Shown: positions 17,199 to 26,460, counted from the first letter of the stretch. The stretch: DNA of 64,000 nucleotides from HXMU1428-3 sp965215715 (GCA_965215715.1 OZ244129.1:496001-560000), one strand, 5' to 3'. Numbers and translations: made by a program. The notes: generated by a model from the sequence alone, not told the origin.

Positions 17199-17366
17199 CT
17201 ATTTAATTTTTGCTTCTTTAAATTCCACGTGTTTGCGGGCAACAGGGTCGTACTTTTTCATGACGAGTTTTTCTGTCATTGTACGCGCATTCTTTTTCGT
17301 CACATAATAAAAGCCAGTGCCTTCAGTGCTTAGCAGTTTGATTTTTTGTGTGGTTGGCTTAGCCAT
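17199..17366 (-). CDS. rpmG: 50S ribosomal protein L33
   Basis: 55 residues, full length for bacterial L33: MAKPTTQKIKLLSTEGTGFY through KYDPVARKHVEFKEAKIK. The longer open frame starting at 17387 adds seven residues that are not part of the family, so the ATG at 17366 is used. The protein lacks the zinc-binding cysteines of the C+ type, as in most alphaproteobacteria. Confidence 0.97.
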   Translation of the reverse strand: MAKPTTQKIKLLSTEGTGFYYVTKKNARTMTEKLVMKKYDPVARKHVEFKEAKIK

Positions 17367-17475
17367 GTCCGTTGCCTTTAAATTCAAATCGTAGAGAGAT
17401 TAAACAAAAATAGCCCATACTAATATGTGAGCCTTTAGAAGTTGCTGAGGAACATGCCGTGAGTTGATCCATCTG

Positions 17476-18201
17476 TCAAGAGTTAGATGCAATTTCTAAC
17501 CAGTCTCTGCAAAAACTTTTGTCTACCATGTGATAAAAGATCACACCTTGGGGCTGGGTGGGCAGGTGGTGGTGTTTCATATAGTCATTCAGGTCTTCTA
17601 GAATAACCCTGGTCATAACATGTAAGTTTAATGTTTGGGCTTCTTGAAAGCTCACCCACTGTAAGTCAACCAACTCATCTCCTGCAATGGCTTTATCATT
17701 GAAATGGCTGGGAAGTTCATAAATGAAAAAACGCGTATCAAATCGTTTTTTGTTTGATGGTGGGGTGATTGCCCTTGCTAAAAAAACACAGCTTTCTATC
17801 AGCTTCTTCCAACTTAAGTCTGGATTTTTTGCCTCTGGATGGAAGCCGAAGTTTGCAAATAAATCCAATCCGGTTTCTTCAAACGTTTCACGCAAAGCAC
17901 ACCATAATAAGGCGGCTTGAAAAGCTGTTTTATTTACCCGATCAGAAAACTGGAACCGTTGTTGGAGAAAGGGGGAGGGGCAAGCGGTGGTTTTGTCTTG
18001 ATCACTTTTTTCAACGGCCCCACCAGGGAAGACATAAACGTCGGGCATAAACGAATTGTTTTTGTGCCGCTTGCCCATCAAGACTTTATAGGGAGACGAT
18101 TGTTTGTCTACCAACAAAAGGCTGGCGGCATCTTTTGGGGTTACCCCAGAGGAGGCGGTGTTGCGCTTAACGCTGTTTAAATGAGAAAGCCGATCAAACA
18201 T
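17476..18201 (-). CDS. NUDIX hydrolase
   Basis: 241 residues with a Nudix box in which the GAVE segment (YVFPGGAVE) and RETFEETGL are separated by an insertion, the arrangement of the larger NUDT19/COG0494-type alphaproteobacterial Nudix proteins. It is predicted to hydrolyse a nucleoside diphosphate derivative (NDP-X); the substrate is unknown. DUF983-NUDIX-rpmG is a familiar rhizobial gene order. Its start lies 35 bp after the DUF983 stop. Confidence 0.85.
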   Translation of the reverse strand: MFDRLSHLNSVKRNTASSGVTPKDAASLLLVDKQSSPYKVLMGKRHKNNSFMPDVYVFPGGAVEKSDQDKTTACPSPFLQQRFQFSDRVNKTAFQAALLWCALRETFEETGLDLFANFGFHPEAKNPDLSWKKLIESCVFLARAITPPSNKKRFDTRFFIYELPSHFNDKAIAGDELVDLQWVSFQEAQTLNLHVMTRVILEDLNDYMKHHHLPTQPQGVIFYHMVDKSFCRDWLEIASNS

Positions 18202-18236
18202 AAGCTCGCGGGCTGTTGTGTCTCAAATGAAAAAAA

Positions 18237-18650
18237 TTATGAGGCAGAGTGCCCGCCAAATTCTTTTGTCTCATCGTGGTTAGGGTCAAAGCCGTGCATT
18301 AAGATGGCCCACTGCAAACCAATAAGCGCGCCTTTCACGCGGGGCAATAGCCAATAACATAAGAGAGTGATTGCAGGTAGCCAAAGGGCTGTGTGTAGCC
18401 ATAAAGACGGGCGGTAGGCAATTTCAATGGCCATCATAATTGGTACGATGATATGCCCGACAATAAAAATCGTAAAGTAGGGCGGCGCGTCATCGGCACG
18501 GTGGTGATGCAATGCCTCCTTGCAGTGTGGGCAGTTGTCATTCACTTTTAAATATTTGCCAAAAATATTGCCTTTGCCACAAGAGGGGCATTTTTCACAA
18601 AATCCTCGCCACAAAGAGCTCCAAACATCTCGTTTTTGTAAGATAGCCAT
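18237..18650 (-). CDS. DUF983-family membrane protein
   Basis: 137 residues. The N-terminal half has a rubredoxin-like zinc ribbon with paired CPSCGKGN and CPHCKEAL motifs. It is followed by HHRADDAPPYFTIFIVGHIIVP and two transmembrane helices, the standard DUF983 layout. Family members are often near cytochrome oxidase assembly or RNase R genes; the role is not established. It forms a short minus-strand operon with the NUDIX gene. Confidence 0.88.
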   Translation of the reverse strand: MAILQKRDVWSSLWRGFCEKCPSCGKGNIFGKYLKVNDNCPHCKEALHHHRADDAPPYFTIFIVGHIIVPIMMAIEIAYRPSLWLHTALWLPAITLLCYWLLPRVKGALIGLQWAILMHGFDPNHDETKEFGGHSAS

Positions 18651-18775
18651 AAATTTATGAGCCCTTTTCTGGTTTGTTGAGCTTTGTGTTTTTCAATCTA
18701 ATTCAAGCAAACTACGCTGCAAAGTATTATATTGCAATTAATAGATGAATTGGCCTTTAGTTACATTAAGCTGGA

Positions 18776-19768
18776 TTATCCCCACAGCTCTCTGTCGGGC
18801 GGGGTTAAAATGCCGTTATGGGCTGTAAGACCATGTTCGCGGTCTTTCAACAAAAGTAAAGGGCCATCAAGATCAACCCAATCAGCTTCTTTGGCGAGCA
18901 CAAAAGCCGGTGCCATAGCCAGAGAGGTGCCCACCATGCATCCAACCATCGTTTTTAAGTTGGCGCTTTTGGCCGCAATCAACACACTAAGAGCATGAGT
19001 TAGGCCGCCTGTTTTATCTGTTTTGATATTGATGGCTTGGTATTTACTGCCAATGGTTTCCAGGTCTTCAATGGTGTGAAAACTTTCATCGGCACAAATC
19101 GGGATCAATGGGTCAAGGTCGCGCAAAATATCATCTTGGTCGACGGGTAAGGGTTGCTCGATCAGTTCAATTTTACAATCGAACGCGGTATCCAGTAAGG
19201 GGAAAAGCGTGCCTTGTGTCCAGGCCTCATTGGCATCCACCACCAAACGGTGCATGGGAAGGGCTTTGCGAATGGCCAGCATGGCTTGGCGGTCTTGTTC
19301 AAGCCCGCCGCCCAGTTTTAATTTTAATAAGGGGTAATATTGCGACTTTAGCGCGGCCTGGGCCATTTTCTCTGGCGTGTCTAGGGAAATGGTATAGCAG
19401 GACAATATCGGCTTTAGGGGGCCATTGTTAAGGAGAATGGAAGGGGGTTGATTGTGTGTTTTGGCCTCTAGATCCCAAAGGGCGGCATCAATGGCATTGC
19501 GGGCAGCTCCAGCTGGCATGGCATTGATTAACTCAAGGCGGCTCATCCCTTGCTCTAGGCTTGGGGCCATATCTTTAATTTGATTGATGACTGATTTGGG
19601 TGTTTCCCCATACCGGGCATAGGGCACTGCTTCCCCTTTGCCTGTGATGTGATCTCTGGTCAGCTCCAGGTATATCACTTCTGCATGACGTTTGCTGCCA
19701 CGTGAAATGCGAAAATGCCCATCAATTGGCCATTTTTGGCGGGTAACGCTACATTTGAAGCTGGACAT
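18776..19768 (-). CDS. L-Ala-D/L-Glu (dipeptide) epimerase of the enolase superfamily
   Basis: 330 residues of the muconate-lactonizing-enzyme subgroup. Visible landmarks are the acid/base KxK in PLLKLKLGG, metal ligands in VVDANEAW, IEQPLP and PICADESFH, and the second catalytic Lys in NIKTDKTGG. This set fits dipeptide epimerases (DgcA/YcjG type) that epimerise L-Ala-D-Glu from murein recycling, consistent with an organism carrying several peptidoglycan enzymes. Specificity for Ala-Glu is inferred from family, not proven. Confidence 0.88.
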   Translation of the reverse strand: MSSFKCSVTRQKWPIDGHFRISRGSKRHAEVIYLELTRDHITGKGEAVPYARYGETPKSVINQIKDMAPSLEQGMSRLELINAMPAGAARNAIDAALWDLEAKTHNQPPSILLNNGPLKPILSCYTISLDTPEKMAQAALKSQYYPLLKLKLGGGLEQDRQAMLAIRKALPMHRLVVDANEAWTQGTLFPLLDTAFDCKIELIEQPLPVDQDDILRDLDPLIPICADESFHTIEDLETIGSKYQAINIKTDKTGGLTHALSVLIAAKSANLKTMVGCMVGTSLAMAPAFVLAKEADWVDLDGPLLLLKDREHGLTAHNGILTPPDRELWG

Positions 19769-19981
19769 AATATTTAAAGCCGGTTTGTCGTAACATTTAT
19801 TTGTTAAACTATTTTATCAAGTGAGTATTGAGATATACTAACAAGTTCATTTTTAACTATGAAGGTTTTTTCCCCGCCTATAAATGTAAGAAATTTTTAA
19901 AATGGGCATAGGCTTACAAATAGACATGAAATGCTATAATAAAAAGCATCGTTTACATATAAATTGCTTAAAGGTGGATTG

Positions 19982-21175
19982 ATGGCCGTTGCTGATCAGG
20001 CTTCATTACAAATGCTGAAAGCAAGCGGGGCTGATGTTGTTAAGCCCGGCCTAAAATGGGTTGCCCAGAAACACGGGATTGACTTGTCTATTTGGGGCGC
20101 TTGGCAAGTGCGCCATGTGAAGACCCTGGCCAGACAAATCAGAAAATTGAAAATATCTAAAAAGACTTGCCCGCAATCTGTTGTGAGTATTGATATGGGC
20201 GGTCTTACTGCGCTCGATACAGCCGGGGCGATGCTCATCTTGGATATGAAAGATCTGTTTTCGCAACGGGGGCTGTCTGTAAATATCACCAATGCCCGCC
20301 AAGCGGATCAAATTTTGTTTGATCTCATCTCTCGCCATCCGCGGGAGAAAATTGCCCCGCAAAGAAAAAACAGCATGGTGCTGAATTTGGTGCGCGATTT
20401 AGGGGCTCTTATTGTCAGCATTTGGCAGGATATTATTGAGCTCACAGCCATGATCGGGCAGGTGACGATTTCATTGTTTGGGTTGCTCTTGCGCCCATGG
20501 CGCATCCGGTTCACATCGCTGATGCATCATTTGGAACATGCCGGGTTAAAAGCGGTTACGATTATTTCGCTGATTTGCTTTTTAATTGGCGCTGTCATCA
20601 TGCAGCAAAGCATTGAACAATTACGGGCCTATTCGGCAGAACATTTCTCTATTGATATGCTGGGCATTCTAGCCTTGCGGGAAGTTGGGGTTTTGCTGAC
20701 CTCAATAATGATTGCTGGGCGCTCTGGGGCTGCCTTTACCGCTGAAATTGGTTCCATGAAAATGCGCGAGGAGGTTGACGCTATGCGCGCGCTGGGCATT
20801 GACCCGGTCGCAACTTTGATTGTGCCGCGGGTCTTGGCTTTGGTGATTGCTTTGCCGTTGCTGACCTTTATTGGCGATATGATGTGTTTGGCTGGCGGGG
20901 CGATGATTGCTTACCAAATGATGGATATTGATTTTCAATCTTTTCTTGAGCAATTAAACAGCGGTGTTGATATCCGCCATTTTTATGTAGGTCTGATTAA
21001 GACCCCGTTTGTTGCCGTGATTATTGGGATTGTTGGCACGCTTGAAGGCATGCGGGTGCGCGGGAGTGCTGAATCGCTTGGGTCTCATGTGCGTGCCTCG
21101 GTGGTCAAATCGATCTTTTTGGTGATCATATTGGATGCTATGTTTGCCATGGCCCTAACCGCGATGGGAATTTAG
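19982..21175 (+). CDS. mlaE: MlaE-family lipid ABC transporter permease with N-terminal STAS domain
   Basis: 397 residues. The first ~110 form a STAS-like domain (SIDMGGLTALDTAGAMLILDM), which in E. coli is the separate protein MlaB. The remainder is a MlaE permease, with the hallmark MRALGIDPVATLIVPRV and a VGLIKTPFVAVIIG segment. The complex moves phospholipid between inner and outer membrane. ATG at 19982 is chosen because AAAGGTGG lies eight bases upstream; the longer TTG-initiated frame from 19964 would swallow that site. Its stop abuts the mlaF ATG. Confidence 0.92.
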   Translation: MAVADQASLQMLKASGADVVKPGLKWVAQKHGIDLSIWGAWQVRHVKTLARQIRKLKISKKTCPQSVVSIDMGGLTALDTAGAMLILDMKDLFSQRGLSVNITNARQADQILFDLISRHPREKIAPQRKNSMVLNLVRDLGALIVSIWQDIIELTAMIGQVTISLFGLLLRPWRIRFTSLMHHLEHAGLKAVTIISLICFLIGAVIMQQSIEQLRAYSAEHFSIDMLGILALREVGVLLTSIMIAGRSGAAFTAEIGSMKMREEVDAMRALGIDPVATLIVPRVLALVIALPLLTFIGDMMCLAGGAMIAYQMMDIDFQSFLEQLNSGVDIRHFYVGLIKTPFVAVIIGIVGTLEGMRVRGSAESLGSHVRASVVKSIFLVIILDAMFAMALTAMGI

Positions 21176-21961
21176 ATGGTTGCAGTTGAAAAACCTCACC
21201 TTGAGACTTTGATTGAGGTGCGCCATTTGCGCAAGCAATTTGGTTCCCAGGTCATCTTTGATGATTTGAACCTGGATGTGTTTGCAGGGGAAGTGCTGGG
21301 CATTGTTGGCCAATCTGGTGGCGGTAAGTCTGTGTTGTTGCGCTGTTTAAATGGGCTGGAACCTATTGCTGGCGGCGTGATTAAGTTTTTTGGACAAGAT
21401 GTTGCCCATATGAGCCGGCGCGAGCATCGCCATTTGGAGGCGCGCTCTGGAATTCTTTTTCAAGACGGTGCGTTGTTTTCAGCTTTGACTGTGTTACAAA
21501 ATATTCAGGTACCGATGCGTGAGCATATTTCTTTGCCAACCAATATTATGGATGAGTTGGCTTATTTAAAACTCGCCCTTGTTGGGCTGCCAGTCGATGC
21601 GGCACATAAATACCCTTCAGAGCTATCTGGCGGGATGCGCAAACGGGCAGGCTTGGCGCGTGCTTTGGCGCTGGACCCTAAAATTGTGTTTTTGGATGAG
21701 CCAACAGCTGGGCTTGACCCCATTGGGGCGCATGACTTTGATATGTTGATCCGGGATTTGCAAGCCACTTTGGGCTTGACCGTTTTTATGGTAACACATG
21801 ATTTGGATAGTATTTTTGCAGTCTGTGACCGGGTGGCTGTGTTGGCAGATCAGCATATTGTGCGCACTGGTGCACCAGCTCACTTGCAAAAAGACCCAGG
21901 CCATCCCTGGATTAAGTCTTATTTTTGTGGCGAGCGTGCGCGGGCAGCACAAAAGGGGTAA
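21176..21961 (+). CDS. mlaF: MlaF-family lipid ABC transporter ATPase
   Basis: 261 residues. Walker A is GQSGGGKS, the ABC signature LSGGMRKR, Walker B IVFLDEPTAGLDP, with the switch His in FMVTHDLDS. LSGGMRKRAGLARALALDP is typical of MlaF/Ttg2A ATPases. It begins at the base after the mlaE stop. It powers the MlaE permease. Confidence 0.95.
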   Translation: MVAVEKPHLETLIEVRHLRKQFGSQVIFDDLNLDVFAGEVLGIVGQSGGGKSVLLRCLNGLEPIAGGVIKFFGQDVAHMSRREHRHLEARSGILFQDGALFSALTVLQNIQVPMREHISLPTNIMDELAYLKLALVGLPVDAAHKYPSELSGGMRKRAGLARALALDPKIVFLDEPTAGLDPIGAHDFDMLIRDLQATLGLTVFMVTHDLDSIFAVCDRVAVLADQHIVRTGAPAHLQKDPGHPWIKSYFCGERARAAQKG

Positions 21962-21972
21962 GGGGCGTTAAA

Positions 21973-21996
21973 CAACCCCCTGGGTTTAAGGGGTTG
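21973..21996 (+). promoter_or_regulatory. intercistronic hairpin between mlaF and mlaD
   Basis: CAACCCC (21973-21979) and GGGGTTG (21990-21996) form a 7-bp stem 12 bp after mlaF. There is no T-run, so RNA processing or partial attenuation is more likely than full termination. Confidence 0.4.
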
Positions 21997-22030
21997 ATTT
22001 GAACAATTTATTTGTTAAAGGATACTCGCA

Positions 22031-22975
22031 ATGGAAACCAGAGCAAATCACCTTTTGATTGGTAGTTTTGTTATTGCCCTGATTGTGGCGGCCATCAATT
22101 TTGCCTTTTGGATGCAAAAGGGTGGGGTGGAAAATCAAACCCAAGATTACAAAATCTTTTTTAATGGTGCTGTCACTGGTCTTAGCCGGGCTAGCCAAGT
22201 GCTGTTTAACGGCATTCGTATTGGCAGGGTGCATTCCATAGAGATTGATGAGCAGGACACGCGCCGGGTTAAAGTGGTGGTGCGCCTTAACCAAAAGGCA
22301 CCCATTCGCAAAAACTCTCAAGCTCAGCTTGTTTCGCAAGCGTTGACCGGTGTGGCTGTGGTGCAAATTACGCCTGGCACGGCTGATGAGCCTTTGCTTG
22401 CCAGTGTTGCGAAAGGTGAAGATATGCCTGAGATTGACTCTGTGCCAATTGTCAGCTCGTCGATTACTGATGCGGTGCCTGAGATGATGGGCAATGCCAA
22501 CCTATTGTTAAAACGGCTCAATACAATGGTGGCTGATAATGAGGGCTCCATTCGAAATACCATTAAAAATGCGGAGCTTTTTTCTGAAACTTTGGCCACA
22601 AAAAGAGAGGATGTCGCAGCTATTATTGCTGATGTAAAGGCGCTTTCCAGTCGCTTAAAAGCAACATCGGAAAAAATTGATAATGCGGTTGATCAGGTGT
22701 CGGGATTTTTCGGTGCGGATGGTAATTCCGTGTTGGAAGATGCGAAAGCGGCCGCCAAATCCCTTAAGGCGATGGCAGATAATTTGGAAAAATCACTGGG
22801 AAATGGGCCTCAAGAGGTGATTTCAATGGCAAAAAGCACTTTAAGAGAGTTTGAATTGTTTGCAAAAGATGGGCGCCGGGCTGCGCAAAGCCTTGATAGG
22901 GTGCTGGAAAAAATGGACCAAAACCCGCAAAGTTTCATCTTTGGGGGGTCTCAAGTGCCTGAATACAATCCCTAG
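22031..22975 (+). CDS. mlaD: MlaD-family (MCE domain) lipid-binding protein
   Basis: 314 residues: an N-terminal transmembrane anchor (about 8-29), an MCE domain (about 40-118, with FNGAVTGLSRASQVLFNGIRIGRV), then a long helical region to the C-terminus. It is predicted to form a periplasmic oligomer that carries phospholipid for MlaEF. AAAGGATA precedes the ATG. The helical C-terminal tail is longer than in E. coli MlaD, as usual in alphaproteobacteria. Confidence 0.92.
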   Translation: METRANHLLIGSFVIALIVAAINFAFWMQKGGVENQTQDYKIFFNGAVTGLSRASQVLFNGIRIGRVHSIEIDEQDTRRVKVVVRLNQKAPIRKNSQAQLVSQALTGVAVVQITPGTADEPLLASVAKGEDMPEIDSVPIVSSSITDAVPEMMGNANLLLKRLNTMVADNEGSIRNTIKNAELFSETLATKREDVAAIIADVKALSSRLKATSEKIDNAVDQVSGFFGADGNSVLEDAKAAAKSLKAMADNLEKSLGNGPQEVISMAKSTLREFELFAKDGRRAAQSLDRVLEKMDQNPQSFIFGGSQVPEYNP

Positions 22976-23174
22976 TAATTAATAACTAATTAAAGTATGT
23001 TTGTGCAAAATCTTAAAGCTTCGTGAGCTTTAGGAGGGTGGGCCAAAATTCAGTAAAATATGGCCTATTTTAAAGTATTGCCTTTTTAGGTGTGTTCTAG
23101 TCGAGTTGAGTTTTATCCTAAGTGTTCACTCAATCAGATCTAAAGCGTCACGTTAAAAGGGGCCGGAGTATTTG

Positions 23175-23864
23175 ATGGTGTTAGAGGGATTATCTGTAAA
23201 CTTAAAACGTTTGCAGCTCAACTTTTTCAAAGCACTTATGGTGTGTGCTGTGTTCGGCACGCTAAGCTTAGGGCTTGGCGGCTGCTCAGTTACTGGTGCG
23301 CTAAAGGGGGCCTTTAGCAATACCACCCCTGCCAATACTTATGATCTTGTTGTTGACCGGAGTGCTATTAAGCGCTCTTCTCGCCTTGGCACGCAATTGG
23401 TTGTGGCCACGCCTGTGGCTGTGAAAGTTTTGGCCGGTGAAAATATTTTGGTCAAACCCAGCCCCAATCAAGTGAATTATTATGGTGGTGCTGTGTGGGG
23501 CGACAGGTTGCCCAAATTACTACAAGCGCGCATTGTTGATGCTGTGCGTGAGACAGGACGCTTTAGGGCTGTGAGTGATGGTAGTGATCGCATCAAGGGA
23601 GATGTGACGCTGTCCACCACGATTGAGGCGTTTCAAATTGAGGTTCAAGGTGAACGGGCAGCGGCCCATATTATTTGTCATGCAAAATTAATCCATGTTG
23701 AATCAGGTAAGGTTTATGCTAGCCGCCGCTTTACAGAGCAAATGCCTGCAGGCAACCGTGAAGTTGAGGCGGGGGTTGAAGCCCTTAACAGGGCAATGAA
23801 TGCTATGCTTGTTGATATGACGAGATGGATCGTGCGGCGTGGGCGGTTGCGTCTGGGCGGTTGA
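23175..23864 (+). CDS. ABC-type transport auxiliary lipoprotein (PqiC/PF03886-like)
   Basis: 229 residues. A leader ending in lipobox LGGC is followed by a domain typical of auxiliary lipoproteins paired with MCE transporters (YDLVVDRSA, VNYYGGAVWGDRLPKLLQARIVDAVRETGRFRAV). It probably acts at the outer-membrane end of the MlaEFD pathway. ATG at 23175 with GGAG eight bases upstream is preferred over the TTG one codon earlier. The 199-bp gap from mlaD is unusually long for this operon. Confidence 0.85.
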   Translation: MVLEGLSVNLKRLQLNFFKALMVCAVFGTLSLGLGGCSVTGALKGAFSNTTPANTYDLVVDRSAIKRSSRLGTQLVVATPVAVKVLAGENILVKPSPNQVNYYGGAVWGDRLPKLLQARIVDAVRETGRFRAVSDGSDRIKGDVTLSTTIEAFQIEVQGERAAAHIICHAKLIHVESGKVYASRRFTEQMPAGNREVEAGVEALNRAMNAMLVDMTRWIVRRGRLRLGG

Positions 23865-23896
23865 TTTTCCATTATAAGCTATTTCCTGGATATTAG

Positions 23897-24361
23897 ATGT
23901 TGTTAAGACAGGCACAGCTCCATGAAGCTGAAGACCTTTCAAATCTTTGTTTTCAATCTAAAGCGTATTGGGGGTATGGCGATGCGTTTATGGAAAGTTG
24001 CCGCCAAGAGTTGAGGGTTACTGAGGCTCAAATTTCATCAGACACTGTCATTGTTGCGCAAAGCCAGCAAGAGCTGGGGGGTGTTGCCCACCTTATCGTC
24101 ACCGGGCAAACAGCAATGTTAGATAAACTGTTTATAGGTCCTGATTTTATCGGCCAAGGGGTGGGGGCTTTGTTGTTTGAAAAAATCGTAGATGAGTTGA
24201 AAACTTTAAAAGAAAAAACACCGCCTTCTTTTCAGATTATATCAGACCCTTATGCAAAAGGTTTTTATGAAAAAATGGGGGCACACCTTATTGGCACAGT
24301 TCCTTCCGATACCTGGCCAGACCGTGACTTGCCCTTGTTTGAATTTAAGATGTGCCCCTGA
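23897..24361 (+). CDS. GNAT-family N-acetyltransferase
   Basis: 154 residues with GNAT features: N-terminal LRQAQLHEAEDLSNLCFQSK, the beta4 segment MLDKLFIGPDFIGQGVGALLFEK containing the acetyl-CoA pyrophosphate loop (GQGVGA), and the C-terminal AKGFYEKMGAHLIG. The substrate is unknown. It lies 32 bp after the Mla auxiliary lipoprotein; functional linkage is doubtful. Confidence 0.85.
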   Translation: MLLRQAQLHEAEDLSNLCFQSKAYWGYGDAFMESCRQELRVTEAQISSDTVIVAQSQQELGGVAHLIVTGQTAMLDKLFIGPDFIGQGVGALLFEKIVDELKTLKEKTPPSFQIISDPYAKGFYEKMGAHLIGTVPSDTWPDRDLPLFEFKMCP

Positions 24362-24378
24362 TCTGTAATGTAAAAAAT

Positions 24379-24873
24379 TTATTTGATGTCTTTGGGCACA
24401 AGATCAACCACAATTATACGAGCAACTTTATCGCTCTTGTTTTCCCACCAGTGGACGACACCATCCCACTCAAAAGCCGTGTCTCCAGCTTTTTTTACAA
24501 CCGGCTTTTTGCCTTTACGATGTTCTATCAGTTCTCCGCTGACCATGTAAGCAACACCAGGGCGTTTATTGTGTTGATGTACAGCTACCTTACCGCCTGG
24601 CTCAATATCAATTTCACGTGCTCGCAACATGCGGTTTTCCAAATCATCAAATTGGCCCGCCAGGGCAACTGTGCCCATCAGGCGAACGTTTTTAATGCCT
24701 GTGGTTTTTTGAGGCCCTTCAAAGTTCATTTTTTTGGCATGCTTTTTTTCTTTTTCAGGCACTGCTTGTGATAGCTTTATGCCCTCTTTACTTTTTAATT
24801 CATGGGCTATGAGGGGCGTGCTGTGGGTTATGGCAAGGGCCAATGGGAGGGCCAGTAATTTTGAGCGTTTCAT
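24379..24873 (-). CDS. exported cupin-domain protein (copy 1)
   Basis: 164 residues with a cleavable signal peptide (about 1-23) and a single cupin fold: IDIEPGGKVAVHQHNKRPGVAYMVSGELIEHR and AGDTAFEWDGVVHWWENKSDKVARIIVVDLVP. The two His of HQH, Glu in GELIEH and His of VHWW are candidate metal ligands. It is related to the next cupin gene upstream. The periplasmic cupin function is unknown. Confidence 0.82.
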   Translation of the reverse strand: MKRSKLLALPLALAITHSTPLIAHELKSKEGIKLSQAVPEKEKKHAKKMNFEGPQKTTGIKNVRLMGTVALAGQFDDLENRMLRAREIDIEPGGKVAVHQHNKRPGVAYMVSGELIEHRKGKKPVVKKAGDTAFEWDGVVHWWENKSDKVARIIVVDLVPKDIK

Positions 24874-25195
24874 GACAAAAGTCTCCTTGTTAAAACTTTA
24901 ATTGTTTCGGATCGCTTGTTGTTTTTTGATTCTGGATAATCTTGGGCTTGTCATTTTAGTTGTTTAAGCCGCTTTTTGTAATGAGAAAAATACATAAGCT
25001 TTTGCGGATTTGTAATATGCTTTTCTTTAGGGTGTATTCTGGCTGTTGAGAGACCACTTAACCAGACTATGAAGGAAATGTAGATATATGGGGCCGATGC
25101 AAGCCCTGACCATGATCCATGGATGGACCAGGCCAGGGCGTGATTTTTAGAATAGCTTGTGACCAGGGGTGGCTTTGGTTTTGTCAAAAAAAGAA
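24874..25195. other. 322-bp gap between the two cupin genes
   Basis: The gap holds an imperfect hairpin GCCCTG (25103-25108) / CAGGGC (25134-25139) about 60 bp downstream of the upstream cupin gene, possibly its terminator although there is no T-run. The promoter of copy 1 should also lie here. A 78-codon minus frame (24951-25187) has no signs of being real. Confidence 0.4.
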
Positions 25196-25723
25196 TTATT
25201 TTTTATCAAGTGCCAGTAGGTCAAAGACAACGACCCTGGCGGTTGCTTTTCCGTGGTTTTTCCACCAATGGAGTGTTCCTTTTTCTTCAAAAGCGGCGTC
25301 ACCAGCTTTTCTAACAACGGGGCCGCCAGCGCCTTTTTTGTATTCGGTCAATTCGCCGCTGATGATATACGCAACGCCAGGTCCTGGATTTTCAGCATGT
25401 AAGTGGAGGGCAACAACGCCTCCTGGTTCAATTTCAACTGTGCGCAGTCTTATTGTTCGATTATTTATATCTTTAAATTCCCCTTTTAATGGGAGATACC
25501 CCTTAGTGAGAACTTGTTTGATGCCCTTGCTTTCTTTTGGGCCGGTAAAGGCTTCGTCTTGCGTTTTTTTGTTTTTTGTTTTAGGTGCGTTTTCCGCTTC
25601 AGCCATGGTGATAAAATGATCATGTGCCGTTTTGTTATCTTCTTTTATAATATGGGCTTTTACAGGGGCCGCGCTTATTATCAGAGCTGCGAGCGCAAGT
25701 GAACCGAATAGAGGTGTTTTCAT
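25196..25723 (-). CDS. exported cupin-domain protein (copy 2)
   Basis: 175 residues, paralogous to the next gene: a signal peptide, a charged acidic linker (AEAENAPKTKNKKTQDEAF), then EIEPGGVVALHLHAENPGPGVAYIISGELTEYK and AGDAAFEEKGTLHWWKNHGKATARVVVFDLLALDKK. The putative metal set (HLH, GELTEY, LHWW) is the same as in copy 1. ATG at 25723 is preferred over an adjacent TTG. Both copies share the mid-protein phrase GP.(E/K)(S/T).GIK.V, so the duplication covered the whole protein. Confidence 0.82.
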   Translation of the reverse strand: MKTPLFGSLALAALIISAAPVKAHIIKEDNKTAHDHFITMAEAENAPKTKNKKTQDEAFTGPKESKGIKQVLTKGYLPLKGEFKDINNRTIRLRTVEIEPGGVVALHLHAENPGPGVAYIISGELTEYKKGAGGPVVRKAGDAAFEEKGTLHWWKNHGKATARVVVFDLLALDKK

Positions 25724-25975
25724 CAAATTTTCCGTTCATTTTTGGGGCTGTTCTTTTGGTTAACTATATAAGTCGTGTTTAGTCAGTCAACTTTTTATTC
25801 CCGGGTGGGGTTTTGCCTTACAATGAAGTCTTGATTCTTCTTGGGCGACTTTGTATAAGCTGGCTGAGTTTTAGCGGCTTTTTGGGATGCTATTGACTAA
25901 TTCTTTTTTCTTTTCCTAAGGCTTTGGCCTTTGAAATCTTTTCGTTCTAAATCTTTTTATTTTTAAGGGGTCATT

Positions 25976-26398
25976 ATGGCTGTCGAGAGAACACTTTCTA
26001 TTATTAAACCGGATGCAACGGCACGAAATATCACAGGCAAAATTATTGCTAAATTAGAGGATGCTGGTCTGGCTGTTGTGGCCCAAAAGCGTGTGCGCTG
26101 GAGCCAAGCTCAAGCAGAGAAATTTTATGAAGTCCACAAAGAGCGCCCCTTTTATGGTGAGCTTGTTGGTTTCATGACATCTGGGCCAATTGTGGTTCAA
26201 GTTTTGGAAGGCGAAGGTGCCATTGCCAAGAACCGTGAAGTTATGGGTGCTACCAATCCTGAAGAGGCAGCAGACGGCACCATTCGTAAAGAGTTTGCAG
26301 AAAATATTGAACGTAACTCTGTGCATGGGTCTGACAGTGCAGAAAACGCTGCGATTGAGATTGCTTTGAATTTTGCTGACGATGAAATTGTCGGTTAA
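25976..26398 (+). CDS. ndk: nucleoside diphosphate kinase
   Basis: 140 residues, full length. MAVERTLSIIKPDATARN is the standard N-terminus, and the phosphohistidine is His117 in NSVHGSDS. It balances NTP pools by transferring the gamma phosphate of ATP. AAGGGG precedes the ATG. A strong terminator follows. Confidence 0.98.
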   Translation: MAVERTLSIIKPDATARNITGKIIAKLEDAGLAVVAQKRVRWSQAQAEKFYEVHKERPFYGELVGFMTSGPIVVQVLEGEGAIAKNREVMGATNPEEAADGTIRKEFAENIERNSVHGSDSAENAAIEIALNFADDEIVG

Positions 26399-26422
26399 TT
26401 TTGAAAACTTTTGTTAAAATGC

Positions 26423-26460
26423 AAAAAAAGAGGGAGCCCATGTTGCTCCCTCTTTTTTTT
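26423..26460. terminator. bidirectional terminator (ndk and convergent gene)
   Basis: A GAGGGAGC/GCTCCCTC stem with A-tract on one side and T-tract on the other, lying between convergent ndk and the S74-like gene. It can work on both strands. Confidence 0.92.

Noticed and set aside
24951..25187. 78-codon minus-strand ORF between the cupin genes
   Set aside because: Composition is unlike a protein, there is no start context, and it overlaps a palindrome.
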